From a virus, in IMG/VR virus record IMGVR_UViG_3300044675_006977, positions 1 through 44,209 of that record: DNA of 44,209 nucleotides; one strand, given 5' to 3'. A model generated the notes under the pieces. The model was not told where the DNA came from and did no database searches. It worked only from the letters and a program-made list of their open reading frames with translations. This document shows positions 1-8,343 of this stretch, in pieces. The stretch's first letter is position 1, and the number at the start of each line of letters is the position of its first letter. Position numbers and translations under genes: made by a program.

Positions 1-3
1 GAT

Positions 4-642
4 ATGTATTTGAGAATCTACGTTGCAGACATTGATTGGAAGCCACACCTTGGGCAATTATGGTCCAACGTTAGTGCCAAAAGCCCTGACGCAGACGCTG
101 CTAAGGCTCAAATAAAAAAAGTTATTGCATGCACTACTTTACTACCAGCCTATGACAAGACATCATTAACTAGCCCTCCACAGAACTTACTATTTTGGTG
201 TGCAACTTGGGCTCAGTTCAATGAAAGAGATTGGCTTGACCTATATAAGAATGTGGTTAAGGCAGATATAGAGATTCAAAAAAATAGAAAACAAATTCTA
301 CACCTAGGAGTCATAGACTCGGTAGACTACATACCGTTGACCAGACAAGCGTTCAATTGGATATACTCTAAGGCAGAACAAAATGATGTCATTAATCCTG
401 GTAATAAAGATGAGCTAGTTAAAAAGTTCCAAAATTTAGTAAAGATATACGGTGGAGCTACAATATGCAACTTGTTTAGCAAGCACCAAAAGAACATAGA
501 CAAGATCGTTAATTGGAGAAGTGGATACTTTATAGAGAAAGAAATCTACAAGATATATAACATGGAACAAATAACAAAAATCAAACAAACTGAACTCAGT
601 AAGATTGATCCAAAACACATTAAAGCATTAGTAAAAAAATAG
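4..642 (+). CDS. Unknown protein, possibly 5'-truncated by the window edge
   Basis: I do not recognise this 212-residue protein. The frame is open from base 1, so the ATG at 4 may be internal and the gene may begin outside the window. The product is soluble-looking and mixed alpha-helical, with a very Lys-rich C-terminal third (around residues 125-212) and no membrane segment. It lies 10 bases upstream of the ribonucleotide reductase gene and shares its strand, so it is probably in the same operon. The reductase ribosome-binding site (GGAGA) begins in this gene's stop region. No catalytic motif was found. Confidence 0.6.
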   Translation: MYLRIYVADIDWKPHLGQLWSNVSAKSPDADAAKAQIKKVIACTTLLPAYDKTSLTSPPQNLLFWCATWAQFNERDWLDLYKNVVKADIEIQKNRKQILHLGVIDSVDYIPLTRQAFNWIYSKAEQNDVINPGNKDELVKKFQNLVKIYGGATICNLFSKHQKNIDKIVNWRSGYFIEKEIYKIYNMEQITKIKQTELSKIDPKHIKALVKK

Positions 643-652
643 GAGAAACCCA

Positions 653-2755
653 ATGTCAAATGAAATCACAATACAAGAACCAACAGCTCAACCACTAGGT
701 GGTAAGTCATCTTTACTTTTCTCCTTTAGAATTAGTGATGATTTCCTAGAGTCATACAGAACTAAAAAAGCACCATTTGGATACAGAGATGCTGCTGGAA
801 ACTCCGTAGGAGAAATAACGTTTCTTCGCACTTACTCAAGACTAAAAGAAGACGGTACAAAAGAAACTTGGGTAGATGTTTGTGAACGCGTTATTAATGG
901 AATGTACTCACTACAAAAAGATCATTGTAAATCAAGCCGTCTTCCCTGGAATGACGTAAAGGCTCAAGCTAGTGCAAAAGATGCGTTCGATCGTTTGTTC
1001 AATCTAAAGTGGACACCACCTGGGCGTGGGCTATGGATGATGGGGACCAAGATTGTTAACGTTCACAAGAACTCAGCAGCTCTGCAGAACTGTGCGTTTG
1101 TCAGCACGGCAGAGATGTCTAAAAATAATCCTTCTAAACCATTTATGTTTTTGATGGAAGCTTCAATGCTTGGGGTTGGAGTTGGCTTTGATGACAAAGG
1201 TGCGGATAAAGATTTCACTATACATAAGCCAGTAGATAAGGTGACAACAGACGTTATCGCTGACGATAGAGAGAGCTGGGCAAGAGCTACTGGAGATCTA
1301 ATCAATTCCTATCTTAAGCCAGAGCAAAATACAATTGAATTTGACTACTCTTTAATCAGACCATTAGGTAGCCCAATTCAAACGTTTGGTGGTACCGCTT
1401 CAGGACCAGCTCCTTTGATCAAACTGCACAACGCCATTAGAAAAATATTCAATGGGCGTAGTGGGGAAAAACTATCTCGTAGAGATATTGCAGACATAGG
1501 TAACCTTATTGGGGTATGTGTAGTGTCGGGCAACGTTAGACGTTCAGCTGAACTTTTAATAGGAAGAATCGATGATGAAGATTTTCTTAACCTAAAAAAT
1601 GCTGAAGTATTCCCTGAAAGAAACTCTTATGATTCCGAAAACCCAGGTTGGGGATGGATGTCCAATAACTCGGTAGAGGTTTCAGTTGGGCAAGACCTTT
1701 CTGCTATAGTTGACGGCATTGCCAGAAATGGTGAACCCGGAGTAATTTGGATGGACATGGCCCGCAAGTATGGCCGTTTAGCAGATCCGATCAACAACAA
1801 GGACCACAGAATTGCTGGATTTAATCCATGTGCGGAACAGTCCCTAGAGTCCTATGAGTGCTGTACTTTAGTAGAAACATATTTAGGTAGACATGAATCT
1901 CTAGAAGACTTTAAGCGTACGCTAAAGTTTGCTTACTTGTACGCTAAGACCGTAACTCTCCTCCCAACTCACTGGGAAGAGACAAATGCAATCATGCAAC
2001 GCAACCGTCGTATTGGTGCTTCAATGTCCGGTGTTGCAGACTTTGCTGACGCAAACGGTATGCCAGTTCTAAGAGACTGGATGGATCAAGGCTATAAGAC
2101 AGTTCAAAGATATGACAATATCTATTCTGAATGGCTTGGAGTTCGTGAGTCGATCAAGATGACGACAGTAAAGCCTTCTGGAACTGTTTCAATCTTGGCT
2201 GGAGAATCACCTGGCGTTCATTGGACTCCAGGTGGCAAGTACTTCAATAGAACAATTAGATTTTCAAATGATGACCCTATGCTTCCTTTGTTTGCAATGG
2301 CTAACTATAAGGTTGAACCAGCAGCTGAATCCCCAGATACAACTTCTGTTGTTTATTTCCCAATTAAGTCTGATGCAAGACGTGCTGAGCGTGATGTAAC
2401 TATCTTTGAGAAGATGTCTTTAGCTGCGGTCGCACAAAGATACTGGTCTGATAACTCAGTTTCAGTAACTATTTCTTTTGATCCAGAAACAGAATCTCAA
2501 CATGTTGGAACTGTACTGCATATGTATGATGGACAGTTAAAAACTGTATCATTTCTTCCATCAGGAAACTTTACTTACCCCCAGATGCCATATACTCAAA
2601 TTACAGAAGAAGAGTATCGTGAAGAGGGAGAGAATAAGTTGTTCCCAATAGATTTCTCTGGAGTGTATGCAGGCATGGCAGCTGATGCCATTGGGGAAAG
2701 CTATTGCACTACAGACAGCTGTGAGATAAAGTTAATTAAAGATAATATTAAATAG
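653..2755 (+). CDS. nrdJ: Adenosylcobalamin-dependent ribonucleoside-triphosphate reductase (class II)
   Basis: Monomeric class II reductase making deoxynucleotides with a B12-derived radical. The 700-residue length fits the Lactobacillus leichmannii RTPR type (739). Visible active-site elements are N391-P-C393-A-E395, with C393 the expected thiyl-radical cysteine. C147 (in NCAFVST) and C404 (11 residues after C393) form the expected redox pair. The C-terminal swinging cysteines C685 and C690 keep the family's 5-residue spacing. PSGTVSILAG near the middle of the second half is the conserved substrate loop. RBS GGAGA lies just before the ATG. A B12-dependent enzyme works with or without oxygen but ties phage dNTP supply to the host's cobalamin. 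ThyX follows in the same operon. The family call is firm; specificity for triphosphates is inferred. Confidence 0.95.
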   Translation: MSNEITIQEPTAQPLGGKSSLLFSFRISDDFLESYRTKKAPFGYRDAAGNSVGEITFLRTYSRLKEDGTKETWVDVCERVINGMYSLQKDHCKSSRLPWNDVKAQASAKDAFDRLFNLKWTPPGRGLWMMGTKIVNVHKNSAALQNCAFVSTAEMSKNNPSKPFMFLMEASMLGVGVGFDDKGADKDFTIHKPVDKVTTDVIADDRESWARATGDLINSYLKPEQNTIEFDYSLIRPLGSPIQTFGGTASGPAPLIKLHNAIRKIFNGRSGEKLSRRDIADIGNLIGVCVVSGNVRRSAELLIGRIDDEDFLNLKNAEVFPERNSYDSENPGWGWMSNNSVEVSVGQDLSAIVDGIARNGEPGVIWMDMARKYGRLADPINNKDHRIAGFNPCAEQSLESYECCTLVETYLGRHESLEDFKRTLKFAYLYAKTVTLLPTHWEETNAIMQRNRRIGASMSGVADFADANGMPVLRDWMDQGYKTVQRYDNIYSEWLGVRESIKMTTVKPSGTVSILAGESPGVHWTPGGKYFNRTIRFSNDDPMLPLFAMANYKVEPAAESPDTTSVVYFPIKSDARRAERDVTIFEKMSLAAVAQRYWSDNSVSVTISFDPETESQHVGTVLHMYDGQLKTVSFLPSGNFTYPQMPYTQITEEEYREEGENKLFPIDFSGVYAGMAADAIGESYCTTDSCEIKLIKDNIK

Positions 2756-2762
2756 GATACTT

Positions 2763-3104
2763 ATGTCAGAATTTGAAGATGATGATATAGATAAAATGTT
2801 TGAAGATATGATGTCTTCAGATGACATTGGTGTAGATTTACCTAGAATAGACGCTATAATAAGCATAGAACAAGTAAGTCTTGAAAGCATGATGAAAGAG
2901 CTAGTTTTTATATCTCAATCATTGTCTCAAAGCCTAGTCCATATTAATGAACTATTATTAAATTATATATCTTTTGACGATTATGATATAGATAGTACAT
3001 TGAAAGATATACTTGGTAATATGTATAAATTGTCTGAGGATTTAGACGATCATATTATAGAAATAATGATAGAAGACTCACAGTTTAATGACGAAGAAGA
3101 ATAA
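2763..3104 (+). CDS. Small acidic protein of unknown function
   Basis: 113 residues, extremely acidic (Asp/Glu clusters at both ends) and predicted largely helical, with no Cys and no membrane segment. It sits 7 bases after the reductase stop and overlaps the start of thyX by 17 bases, so it is surely co-translated with both. The acidic, helical character would suit a small regulator or partner of a neighbouring enzyme, but nothing in the sequence shows this. Confidence 0.7.
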   Translation: MSEFEDDDIDKMFEDMMSSDDIGVDLPRIDAIISIEQVSLESMMKELVFISQSLSQSLVHINELLLNYISFDDYDIDSTLKDILGNMYKLSEDLDDHIIEIMIEDSQFNDEEE

Positions 3105-3807
3105 AGAAAATAATTTGATAGAAGTACTAGGCAATGGCTATGTGAGATTAGTCGATCACATGGGTAGCGATCTGTCTGTTGTAAATGCAGCTAGAGCATC
3201 TTTTGCCAAAGAAAGTAAGGAGTTTAGCACCAGTGATGCTAGATTAATTGATTTCTTAGCTAGAGAAAATCACATGTCACCATTTAGACACGCCTTTATG
3301 ACCTTTGAATTCAAGGCTCCTTTAATGGTTGCAAGACAGCACTGGAAGTACGTAGTCGGATCAGATCATACTATGGACTCATGGAATGAATCTTCTCGTA
3401 GATACATAACTATGGAACCAGAATTCTATGTTCCTAACAGTGATCAATGGAGATTAGCTCCAGAAGATAAGAAGCAGGGTTCTGCAGGTTTGTGTGATCC
3501 GTTCTCGGGAGCAATTCTAACAGAACAACTGAATAGATGTATTGAACAAGGTGAAGCTTTCTATAACTTAGCTTTGGAGAATGGAATAGCTCCAGAGCAA
3601 GCTAGATTATTTCTGCCCGCTTACTCAATGCATGTAGTTTATAGGTGGTCTTGCAGTCTTCAGTCAGTTGGCTTATTCTTGGCTCAAAGATTAGAGGAAC
3701 AGTCTCAGGAAGAGATTAGAGTTTATGCTCAAGCAATTGCCGAGCTAGTAAGAGACCTATACCCCGTCTGCATAAATGCATTAGTTGGTAGCCGTGTTTA
3801 TAGTTAA
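3088..3807 (+). CDS. thyX: Flavin-dependent thymidylate synthase
   Basis: Converts dUMP to dTMP using FAD and methylene-tetrahydrofolate. The signature region runs from R83 to Y106. It has R83-Q-H-W-K-Y where the classical motif has RHR, then S92, and ends in NESSRRY, the dUMP/FAD-binding stretch. HMSPFRH around residue 68 and a C-terminal RLFLP segment also fit the family. 239 residues is the usual length. The altered RHR motif is, as far as I remember, shared with some actinophage ThyX proteins. The start lies inside the preceding gene. With the reductase it gives a phage-encoded dNTP supply. Confidence 0.92.
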   Translation: MTKKNKENNLIEVLGNGYVRLVDHMGSDLSVVNAARASFAKESKEFSTSDARLIDFLARENHMSPFRHAFMTFEFKAPLMVARQHWKYVVGSDHTMDSWNESSRRYITMEPEFYVPNSDQWRLAPEDKKQGSAGLCDPFSGAILTEQLNRCIEQGEAFYNLALENGIAPEQARLFLPAYSMHVVYRWSCSLQSVGLFLAQRLEEQSQEEIRVYAQAIAELVRDLYPVCINALVGSRVYS

Positions 3808-3955
3808 CCTAATCTTATTCGCTGTATTACTGAATTGGACGATAAGCTTGTCTATACTAATGCAAGTCAGCGATAGTAAAAAAATAAAGATTAGATCCAT
3901 TATCCTATCTATCATATCCGGCATTGCGCTGGGTGTAGTAGTCCATTATCTATAA
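3794..3955 (+). CDS. Small two-helix membrane protein
   Basis: A 53-residue reading frame starting with GTG and overlapping the end of thyX by 14 bases. It contains two clear hydrophobic segments (about residues 1-22 and 35-53) joined by a short basic loop (SKKIKIRS), so it probably forms a membrane hairpin. No function can be assigned. Support comes from its composition and from filling the gap between thyX and the next gene; the GTG start lacks a strong ribosome-binding site. Confidence 0.5.
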   Translation: MFIVNLILFAVLLNWTISLSILMQVSDSKKIKIRSIILSIISGIALGVVVHYL

Positions 3956-3983
3956 GAAGTAACAAGAAAGTTTCATACACAAA

Positions 3984-4610
3984 ATGCCAGAACTAAATGC
4001 TAATGTTCCCATGATTGAATGCTATGTTAGAGGTAATTTCTTAAGAGATCAACTAGACTCGCATGACAAGTATTTCCCTTGCATGATCTTTGGAGTAACA
4101 AGTATTCAAGGAAGAAGTCCTTTGTTCCATTTTCTAATGGAGGATGGGGGAGTTTGGTGGAGAATGCCAATCAATGCTTTCTGCGAAAGACCAGGTGTTC
4201 CTGAAGTTGATATTCATGAACTTGTTCTATGGAACTCCTTTAGTCCTCATATAGCTGTTACTGAATTTCAAGCAATGAGAAACATGAGAATGACTTATGT
4301 TGCTCGTTCTGGGGAGTTTGTAAACGCAAAATATCTATTCACGCTTGACTGGCATGCTCCAGATGACAACACTATAAATCTTGGGTTCAGCACTAATCCC
4401 GGTCAGCACAAGTGTGGTCACGTCATGCTTAGAGATGATGGAAACTACGCTATACAACCAAACAATAGAGTTAGATTGTTTGATCCTTCTTTCACAACTA
4501 AGACAGGAACTTTGATTGAGAGATTTGTCAATACTAGAAAATGGGATGTAGAAGATGCAAACAAGTGGAAAACATCTGATGATAATAGATACCACTACGA
4601 CATTGAATAA
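3984..4610 (+). CDS. Conserved-looking hypothetical protein
   Basis: 208 residues, soluble, rich in aromatic residues and His, with the look of a compact beta-rich enzyme or binding domain (FHFLMEDGGVWWRMPINAF, then DWHAP and NPGQHKCGHV). Three Cys and several His could bind metal, but no known motif is visible. There is no strong ribosome-binding site before the ATG. Its place between thyX and small genes suggests an early or middle-expressed metabolic role. Confidence 0.7.
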   Translation: MPELNANVPMIECYVRGNFLRDQLDSHDKYFPCMIFGVTSIQGRSPLFHFLMEDGGVWWRMPINAFCERPGVPEVDIHELVLWNSFSPHIAVTEFQAMRNMRMTYVARSGEFVNAKYLFTLDWHAPDDNTINLGFSTNPGQHKCGHVMLRDDGNYAIQPNNRVRLFDPSFTTKTGTLIERFVNTRKWDVEDANKWKTSDDNRYHYDIE

Positions 4611-4632
4611 TTAATAAGTTGATACAAATATA

Positions 4633-4869
4633 ATGGCAGCATCTAAAGTAAACTACATAGTCCTGTATAAAGGACACAGCCAGGTATATGGCTGCTCATC
4701 TAAGAAGATAGCCTTGGAGTCACCTCCTCCGGAAGGTTTTGCAATAGCAGATAAGCGTATTCTGTTTACGACATTTGAACCAGATACTAATAATCTTTCT
4801 GTATATGAAATACCGGAAAACGAAATCTTAAACGCAGAACTAAAAGAAAAGAAAGTTAAAAATGACTAA
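4633..4869 (+). CDS. Small hypothetical protein
   Basis: 78 residues, with an N-terminal half that could form a small beta fold and a charged Lys/Glu tail. It overlaps the next gene by 8 bases, indicating translational coupling. No motif recognised. Confidence 0.55.
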   Translation: MAASKVNYIVLYKGHSQVYGCSSKKIALESPPPEGFAIADKRILFTTFEPDTNNLSVYEIPENEILNAELKEKKVKND

Positions 4870-5110
4870 GAAAAAGTCACAAAAGAAAAAAGTAATACTT
4901 AAAGTAAATCCAGGTGAAGCAATTTTTGTAGCTGATCTACAAGTGTTAACTGATATAATGGACACGTATTCTACTATGACTAAAGAAGCTAAAGACCCCA
5001 AAGAAAAAGAAGCTTATTCAGATATAGTTAGTCAAATTCTAGACTGGACTACTAGAACATATTATTCCGGTCAAGGAGATAGCGATGATAGCGATGAACA
5101 AGAATGGTAA
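4862..5110 (+). CDS. Small charged hypothetical protein
   Basis: 82 residues. The N-terminus is strongly basic (Lys-rich, about residues 2-14), the middle is helical and the C-terminal tail is acidic (repeated Asp/Ser/Glu). It overlaps the genes on both sides, typical of a coupled phage operon. Function unknown. Confidence 0.55.
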   Translation: MTKKKSQKKKVILKVNPGEAIFVADLQVLTDIMDTYSTMTKEAKDPKEKEAYSDIVSQILDWTTRTYYSGQGDSDDSDEQEW

Positions 5111-5366
5111 ACTAGCTCTAATGGTTTTAGGATTTGCATCCTTAGGTTACCTATTGGGAGAGATGAGTAAACAAAATTTTTTATATCAAGAAAATAAAGA
5201 AACTATTAACCTAGAACAATACTTAAACAGATTAACTGAATTTGATTTAACCAAAGAAAAAGAAGCAACAGCTTTATTTTTAGACTTAATAGAAAATGGA
5301 TTTTATCCACAGAGTGCATTTAATACAGTGCAAAAAGAATGCTTAGAAGCAGGAGAAATATTTTAA
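5085..5366 (+). CDS. Small membrane-anchored hypothetical protein
   Basis: 93 residues with one hydrophobic segment near the N-terminus (ALMVLGFASLGYLLG, about residues 10-25) followed by a soluble helical region. It would be a single-pass, N-terminally anchored protein. GGAG lies a few bases before the ATG. The stop overlaps the start of the following glycosyltransferase (TAATG), so the two are translated together. Confidence 0.6.
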   Translation: MIAMNKNGKLALMVLGFASLGYLLGEMSKQNFLYQENKETINLEQYLNRLTEFDLTKEKEATALFLDLIENGFYPQSAFNTVQKECLEAGEIF

Positions 5367-6181
5367 TGATTGACCTATGTGTGGTAAACCACAACACTAG
5401 AAAAGAGCTGCAAAGATTTTTGGATACTTTGCACTCAGACTTAATTAATCCAAATGGTGCGCTCGAAAAAAACTGGAATTTATACATAACGGATAATGAA
5501 TCAACAGATGATTTTATACCTTGGATTAGAGAGAATGAAGAACGTTATTTAATTGACAATCTATATCTAAGAAAAAACATAGGATACTCTGCTGCCATCA
5601 ATAGCATGGCTAGCAAAACATCTGGAGATATTATCGCAGTATTAAACGGAGATGTTTGGATGACTAGCCAAGACTGCCAAAAAATAGAGCAGATCTTTAT
5701 TGATAATCCAGATATTCATATCCTTGGTCCTAAGCAAAGAGACGAACAGGGATTTATCACTCATGCCGGTATCATTGGAACCAACACAGAGCCTAAGCAC
5801 AGAGCCTGGAGAGAGCCAGATCCACAAGACACTGCCTATAGAGATCGCATAGAATGTGTAACCGTTTCTGGTTCAGCTTATTTTGTTAGAAGAGATGTCT
5901 GGAATGCAATGACAAATCATCCCGACTATAGAGCTATCTATCCAGATGCAATTGGAGCATTCTTACCTACTCCCCATTACTACGAGGAGACTTGGTGTTC
6001 GTATTTTGCTAGACACTTAGGGTACAATGTAGTATACGATGGTTCGGTATCAATAGGGCACAGCTGGCATGCTAGCACGCCTAAGCCAGGCCAGGGAGTA
6101 AGTCATGCAGACTCCTATTTCCCTATAAGTAGAGAGATATTTAGAAAAGCATGTGACCATATAGGAATAGAAAGAGATTAA
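5366..6181 (+). CDS. Family 2 glycosyltransferase
   Basis: 271-residue GT-A fold enzyme that should move a sugar from a nucleotide donor. The N-terminus has the usual beta strand and VVNHNTRKEL loop, then ITDNESTDD (donor binding), NIGYSAAIN, and NGDVWM in the place of the DxD metal site. A later HSWH segment could belong to the acceptor side. I chose the ATG at 5366 rather than an upstream in-frame start because AGGAGA lies about 10 bases before it and the codon overlaps the previous stop. It is one of four or more glycosyltransferases here. The acceptor (cell surface, phage DNA or virion) is unknown. Confidence 0.85.
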   Translation: MIDLCVVNHNTRKELQRFLDTLHSDLINPNGALEKNWNLYITDNESTDDFIPWIRENEERYLIDNLYLRKNIGYSAAINSMASKTSGDIIAVLNGDVWMTSQDCQKIEQIFIDNPDIHILGPKQRDEQGFITHAGIIGTNTEPKHRAWREPDPQDTAYRDRIECVTVSGSAYFVRRDVWNAMTNHPDYRAIYPDAIGAFLPTPHYYEETWCSYFARHLGYNVVYDGSVSIGHSWHASTPKPGQGVSHADSYFPISREIFRKACDHIGIERD

Positions 6182-6182
6182 G

Positions 6183-6581
6183 ATGACAGAAAAATTAAAC
6201 CCCTGGATTTATAATGCAGAAGTTAAAAAAATAGTTGATGGAGATACATTTGATATTCTTATTGACTTAGGATTTGATACCTTTAGAAAAGGTAGAGTAA
6301 GACTATATGGAATCAATACTCCTGAGAGTCGCACTACTAATCTTGAAGAAAAGAAAATGGGCTTAGCTGCTAAAGAGTTCACCGATCAGTGGATTACTAC
6401 TGCCGGTCACAAGATTAAAATAGAAACAATTCTCGATAAGAATGAGAAATATGGAAGAATACTTGCTAGAGTATGGAACGAAGCAGGAGCTTGTCTGAAC
6501 ACAGATATAGTTACTGCAGGGTTAGCCAGAGAATACTTTGGCGTAGGCGATAAGACATTTCAGGAATTCAAGAAAGCATAA
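6183..6581 (+). CDS. Staphylococcal-nuclease-like (thermonuclease) protein
   Basis: 132 residues covering one SNase OB-fold domain with no signal peptide, so probably intracellular. Key elements: VDGDTF (calcium-binding Asp), RVRLYGINTPESR (Arg and Glu of the active site) and KYGRILARVW (second Arg). It should cleave DNA or RNA at 5' phosphates in a calcium-dependent way. The start follows the previous stop by one base. Possible roles are host DNA breakdown for nucleotide recycling, next to the reductase/ThyX genes, or DNA repair. Confidence 0.88.
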   Translation: MTEKLNPWIYNAEVKKIVDGDTFDILIDLGFDTFRKGRVRLYGINTPESRTTNLEEKKMGLAAKEFTDQWITTAGHKIKIETILDKNEKYGRILARVWNEAGACLNTDIVTAGLAREYFGVGDKTFQEFKKA

Positions 6582-6583
6582 CA

Positions 6584-6988
6584 ATGCAAACATTTTTACC
6601 ATATGCAGATTTGCAATTATCAGTAAAAGTTTTAGATTACAGACGGTTAGGGAAACAACGTGTTGAAACATTTCAAGTTCTTAATATACTACTCGACAGA
6701 ACGCCTACGAAAGGCTGGAGAAATCATCCAGTCACTCGCATGTGGACTGGTTACGAAGAAGCATTAAAGCTATACCAAAATTACACCATCAATGAGTGGG
6801 TCTCTAGAGGCTACAAGAATACAATGAAGCTTGAAGAAGTTGACTTAGAAGATGTAGTAATGCCACCATGGTTTGGGGTAGAATCTTTTCATCAATCCCA
6901 CAGATCAAACCTTTTGAGAAAAGATTATGAATACTATTCACAATGGTTCAATGAGCCATCTGATCTAGAATACCTTTGGCCAGTATGA
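6584..6988 (+). CDS. Pyrimidine-dimer glycosylase-like protein (MSMEG_6728-like family)
   Basis: 134 residues. It begins MQTFLPYADLQLSVKVLD and continues with RRLGKQRVE, W-R-N-H-P, MWTGYEEAL and EWVSRG, a pattern I associate with the small actinobacterial family annotated as MSMEG_6728-like or Pyr_excise (pyrimidine dimer DNA glycosylase). The biochemical role is therefore a family guess. It contains the only CGG codon in the window (6644-6646) that must be read normally: the frame after it gives the conserved LGKQRVE, and a +1 shift there would hit TAG at once. ATGA overlap with the next gene. Confidence 0.75.
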   Translation: MQTFLPYADLQLSVKVLDYRRLGKQRVETFQVLNILLDRTPTKGWRNHPVTRMWTGYEEALKLYQNYTINEWVSRGYKNTMKLEEVDLEDVVMPPWFGVESFHQSHRSNLLRKDYEYYSQWFNEPSDLEYLWPV

Positions 6989-7389
6989 GCGTTACCGTTT
7001 TCTTATCCGGAGCAATAGATTATGTCGGAGAGTACGCTACTAGTTGGCGTCAAGAAGCAACTTTCATGCTGTCTCAACGTGGCTACAAGGTTCTAGATCC
7101 AACTTCTATCCCAGAAGATGATCTGATGTCTCCGGAAGAAATTGCTCAAAAAAATATCTTTATGCAGAAGAAATCAGACATTCTGCTGGTAGAATACATG
7201 TTACAAGATCGCGCATATATTGGAACCGACTTTGAATTGGCTTGGGCTAAAATCCACGGTCAACCATCAGTGGTCATATGTAACTCGCAATACAAAGAAC
7301 GAGTTTATATGAAATATATGGCAACAAAACTTGCAGACAACCTGCAAGATGCTATAGAATATATAGCAATACATTATCCAACTAATTAA
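6985..7389 (+). CDS. Nucleoside 2-deoxyribosyltransferase-like protein
   Basis: 134 residues from the ATG that overlaps the previous stop (ATGA). The Rossmann-like pattern fits the NDT/DRTGG-like family: VFLSGAIDY at the N-terminus, a W-R following, GYKVLDP, an ISD-like segment (KSDILLVEY), GTDFELAWAK with the Glu expected in catalysis, and PSVVIC. It could move deoxyribose between bases, or act as a nucleotide hydrolase or salvage enzyme. The nucleotide-metabolism neighbours support this. Substrate unknown. Confidence 0.75.
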   Translation: MSVTVFLSGAIDYVGEYATSWRQEATFMLSQRGYKVLDPTSIPEDDLMSPEEIAQKNIFMQKKSDILLVEYMLQDRAYIGTDFELAWAKIHGQPSVVICNSQYKERVYMKYMATKLADNLQDAIEYIAIHYPTN

Positions 7390-7399
7390 AAGGAAAACA

Positions 7400-7582
7400 A
7401 TGTCAGACAATAAATTTAAATACTTTACTGTAACAACAACTTCAGTCGTCAAGGCTAATAGTAAGACAGATGCCCAGAAGCTTGCCATGGGTCGTCGCGG
7501 AGTTACTGGCGAAGTTTTGTTCAAGGATGTTGAGATCGAGCGCATTTCTGCAATTGAAGCTCGTGAGCAGACAATAGCCTAA
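7400..7582 (+). CDS. Small hypothetical protein
   Basis: 60 residues, preceded by AAAAGGA about 7 bases before the ATG, soluble and beta/alpha-looking. It ends just before a hairpin at 7599-7628, so it closes the first operon. No family recognised. The GC content is slightly higher than that of its neighbours (cgtcgcgg...), suggesting a well-expressed gene. Confidence 0.6.
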   Translation: MSDNKFKYFTVTTTSVVKANSKTDAQKLAMGRRGVTGEVLFKDVEIERISAIEAREQTIA

Positions 7583-7598
7583 TAGCATTATTGGTACG

Positions 7599-7628
7599 AT
7601 GGAGGGCTGCTTTAATGTGGCCCTCCAT
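7599..7628 (+). terminator. Hairpin, probable transcription terminator
   Basis: A perfect 9-base stem (ATGGAGGGC at 7599-7607, GCCCTCCAT at 7620-7628) around a 12-base loop, followed by only a short T run. It lies between the end of the first operon and the next glycosyltransferase. It may be a terminator or an RNA-stabilising hairpin. Confidence 0.65.
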
Positions 7629-7650
7629 TTAACTTTAGACAGGAACACTT

Positions 7651-8343
7651 ATGATATACGCACAAATGGTAGGAAAGAATGAAAGCTCTAGATTTTTAGA
7701 GCCAGTCCTACAGAGACTGTCAGAACAGGTAGATAAAATTATATTTACCGATGACTGTTCTACAGATAATACTCCAGAAATTGCAGCTAAGTATGCTGAA
7801 GTTTTTGTTAACGAAGAATCTCTTTTCTCTAAGCACGAGGGTCAGCTAAGAGCTAGAGCTTGGGGTAACCTAGAAAAGTTTGCAAAGCCTGGTGACTGGG
7901 TTGTAGCTATTGACTGTGACGAGATGCTTTACCACACGCAAGATTTGGAGATAATTCATGTTCTAGCTAAGTCGCAATTCGATGTAGTTAATGTTCGTTT
8001 TTATCATATGTGGAATGAGACTCAATATAGGGTAGATAAGCTTTGGGCTCCAAATAATTCTACTCGCATTTTCCGTTTCAAAGAAGGTGGAGGCTTCCAT
8101 AACAGAGCCCTTGCCTGTGGGTCTGAACCTACTTACGTAGGTGAATGGATGCAACAAAGAAATTACTGGGCAGATTCCGGTCTAATCATGCAGCACCTCG
8201 GCTATACTCATGACATAGATAAGACTATGAAGTATGAAAGATACTCCACTCTAGACGGTGGTGCTTTCCATCAACTCGATCATATCAATTCTATAATAGA
8301 CCCTAATCCAGTTTTGATTAACTGGGGAAACTTTGGTATTTAA
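7651..8343 (+). CDS. Family 2-like glycosyltransferase
   Basis: 230 residues with a GT-A core: MVGKNESSRFLEPVL, IIFTDDCSTDNTPEI (donor-binding Asp) and VVAIDCDEML, the DxD-like metal motif. It lacks a membrane segment, so it is cytosolic. A good SD (AGGAACAC region) precedes the ATG after the terminator, so it heads a new operon. Directly coupled (0 bases) to the next gene, which also looks sugar-related. Confidence 0.85.
   Translation: MIYAQMVGKNESSRFLEPVLQRLSEQVDKIIFTDDCSTDNTPEIAAKYAEVFVNEESLFSKHEGQLRARAWGNLEKFAKPGDWVVAIDCDEMLYHTQDLEIIHVLAKSQFDVVNVRFYHMWNETQYRVDKLWAPNNSTRIFRFKEGGGFHNRALACGSEPTYVGEWMQQRNYWADSGLIMQHLGYTHDIDKTMKYERYSTLDGGAFHQLDHINSIIDPNPVLINWGNFGI

Noticed and set aside
6584-6988. 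CGG fully unassigned or always shifting
   Set aside because: The CGG at 6644 sits inside conserved RRLGKQRVE and must be read as Arg in frame; a shift there meets TAG at once.
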